Notes under the pieces: model-generated
What the model was told of the DNA's origin: nothing
What the model saw: only the letters and a program-made list of their open reading frames with translations
Database searches by the model: none
Source of the DNA: Dactylorhiza incarnata
Lineage: Eukaryota; Streptophyta; Magnoliopsida; Asparagales; Orchidaceae
Assembly: GCA_033032865.1 (NCBI GenBank)
Contig: JAWHQI010000001.1
Location: forward strand, 704,001-768,000
Direction: 5' to 3'
DNA: 64,000 nt
Program-made: the position numbers and the translations under genes
In this document: one piece after another, positions 63,401 through 64,000 of the stretch
How positions within the stretch are numbered: the stretch's first letter is position 1
Layout: each line of letters begins with the position of its first letter

Positions 63401-64000
63401 ATGAATTATGAGGTAGAGTCTGAGGAGATAACACAAGGATTTGGCAGTATTAGTGATGAAGAAATGAATTCTGAGTCAGAATCGGAGTTATCACTCTCCG
63501 AACCTTCAAAGAAGGCGGTGAACAATAGGGAAGGCCTGCTCGAGAAGCTTGAAGATATATCATGGCCAAATAATCTCGAATGGATCCAGAAAATGACTGT
63601 GGTTTATGATCAATCAGAAGAGATTGATGTTAACGATGATTTGAGCCGTGAACTCGCTTTCTACAACCAAGCACTTAATGGCGCAAGGCAGGCGTTCGAG
63701 AAGTTGCAGTCTATGGGCACCCCATTCCTCAGGCCCCCAGATTTCTATGCCGAGATGGTGAAATCTGATACTCACATGCTGAAGATCAAGAGCAGGCTAT
63801 TGTCGGAGAAGAAGAAGATCGATGAGGCGGAGGAAAGAAAGAAGGCAAGGGAATCGAAGAAGTTGGCGAAGGAGGTCCAGTCCCAGAAGCTGAAGGAGCG
63901 AGCAAAGCACAAGAAAAAGGAGATTGAGTCGGTGAAGAAGTGGAGGAAGCAGAGGCAGCAAAGTGGTTTTGCGAAAGGTAAGGATGAAGAAATAGATTTT
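63401..64000 (+). CDS. EBP2: EBP2-type rRNA-processing protein, N-terminal 200 codons (cut by window)
   Basis: Open from ATG 63401 to the window end. After an acidic Ser/Glu N-terminus (residues 1-45) comes the EBP2 core: LLEKLEDISWPNNLEWIQKM, DVNDDLSRELAFYNQAL, ARQAFEKLQSMGTPFLRPPD-like text, YAEMVKSDTHMLKIKSRLL. A basic coiled segment follows, with KLKERAKHKKKEIESVKKW and RKQRQQSGFAKG. EBP2 is a conserved nucleolar factor of 60S ribosome maturation (27S pre-rRNA processing) in eukaryotes; the plant protein is about 300 residues, so roughly the last third lies outside. Codon use is ordinary, no breaks. A splice acceptor two bases before the ATG supports this start. SIRE-K ends only 220 bases upstream. 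Confidence 0.95.
   Translation, partial: MNYEVESEEITQGFGSISDEEMNSESESELSLSEPSKKAVNNREGLLEKLEDISWPNNLEWIQKMTVVYDQSEEIDVNDDLSRELAFYNQALNGARQAFEKLQSMGTPFLRPPDFYAEMVKSDTHMLKIKSRLLSEKKKIDEAEERKKARESKKLAKEVQSQKLKERAKHKKKEIESVKKWRKQRQQSGFAKGKDEEIDF

Overview
The window is flowering-plant nuclear DNA, probably from a eudicot, although the species cannot be fixed from the sequence. It is dominated by nested LTR retrotransposons. Two host-gene traces flank the last part: the start of an EBP2-type rRNA-processing gene at the right edge (63401 onward) and a small minus-strand coding exon around 49152-49223 that a retrotransposon has split. There is no bacterial, organellar or CRISPR signature.

Layout (labels A-K are mine). 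SIRE-A, minus strand, <1-9661, is a Sirevirus-type copia element with gag, a damaged pol and a separate plus-strand (antisense) ORF. It sits in LTR-B (9662-10929), which abuts a minus-strand gag fragment, SIRE-C (10930-11339 and 19355-19985). SIRE-C is split by Copia-D (11340-19349), a young, apparently intact element with TSD AATTT. Next is Tat-E (19986-25473, minus), a decayed Ty3/gypsy Tat-type element carrying a 278-bp CACTA-type MITE. LTR-F (25474-39767) is a solo gypsy LTR split by SIRE-G (26853-38550, TSD GTAAG). Tat-H (39768-42429, plus) holds solo LTR-I (40564-42198, TSD CGCGC). Copia-J (42671-49146, TSD GAGTG) splits the host exon. After about 6.6 kb of mostly unique DNA comes SIRE-K (55794-63180, TSD AAGTG), which keeps gag and a 3' ORF but has no pol. 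It lies just upstream of EBP2, probably inside a 5'-UTR intron.

The most striking pattern concerns short CpG-bearing palindromes. Each LTR family has its own version: CTGTCGCCtgGGCGACAG with CTGTCGG..CCGACAG in A, TTCGTCGA in F and G, ATTCGTCGGG..CGACGAAT in D, TGCGTCGA..TCGACGCA in K and C, AGACCG..CGGTCT in J, GGTCACG..CGTGACC in I, and GGTGCGGC-type in the Tat LTR. They cluster upstream of the TATA box in several LTRs. In A, G and K the same family-specific palindrome recurs inside gag between the two zinc-knuckle positions, where it is translated as a peptide repeat in K and C, and again in front of the third ORF. In SIRE-A the palindrome pair plus TATA box of the LTR promoter recurs with nearly the same spacing in front of the antisense ORF. 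Palindromic LTR repeats are known for maize Sireviruses. The matched copies in LTR, gag and an internal promoter, and the parallel use by unrelated families, are what I would follow up.

Decay is mostly point nonsense of the G:C to A:T kind plus single-base indels, as expected for methylated, silenced elements. Copia-D is the exception, with an uninterrupted 1318-codon polyprotein and about five LTR differences by eye.
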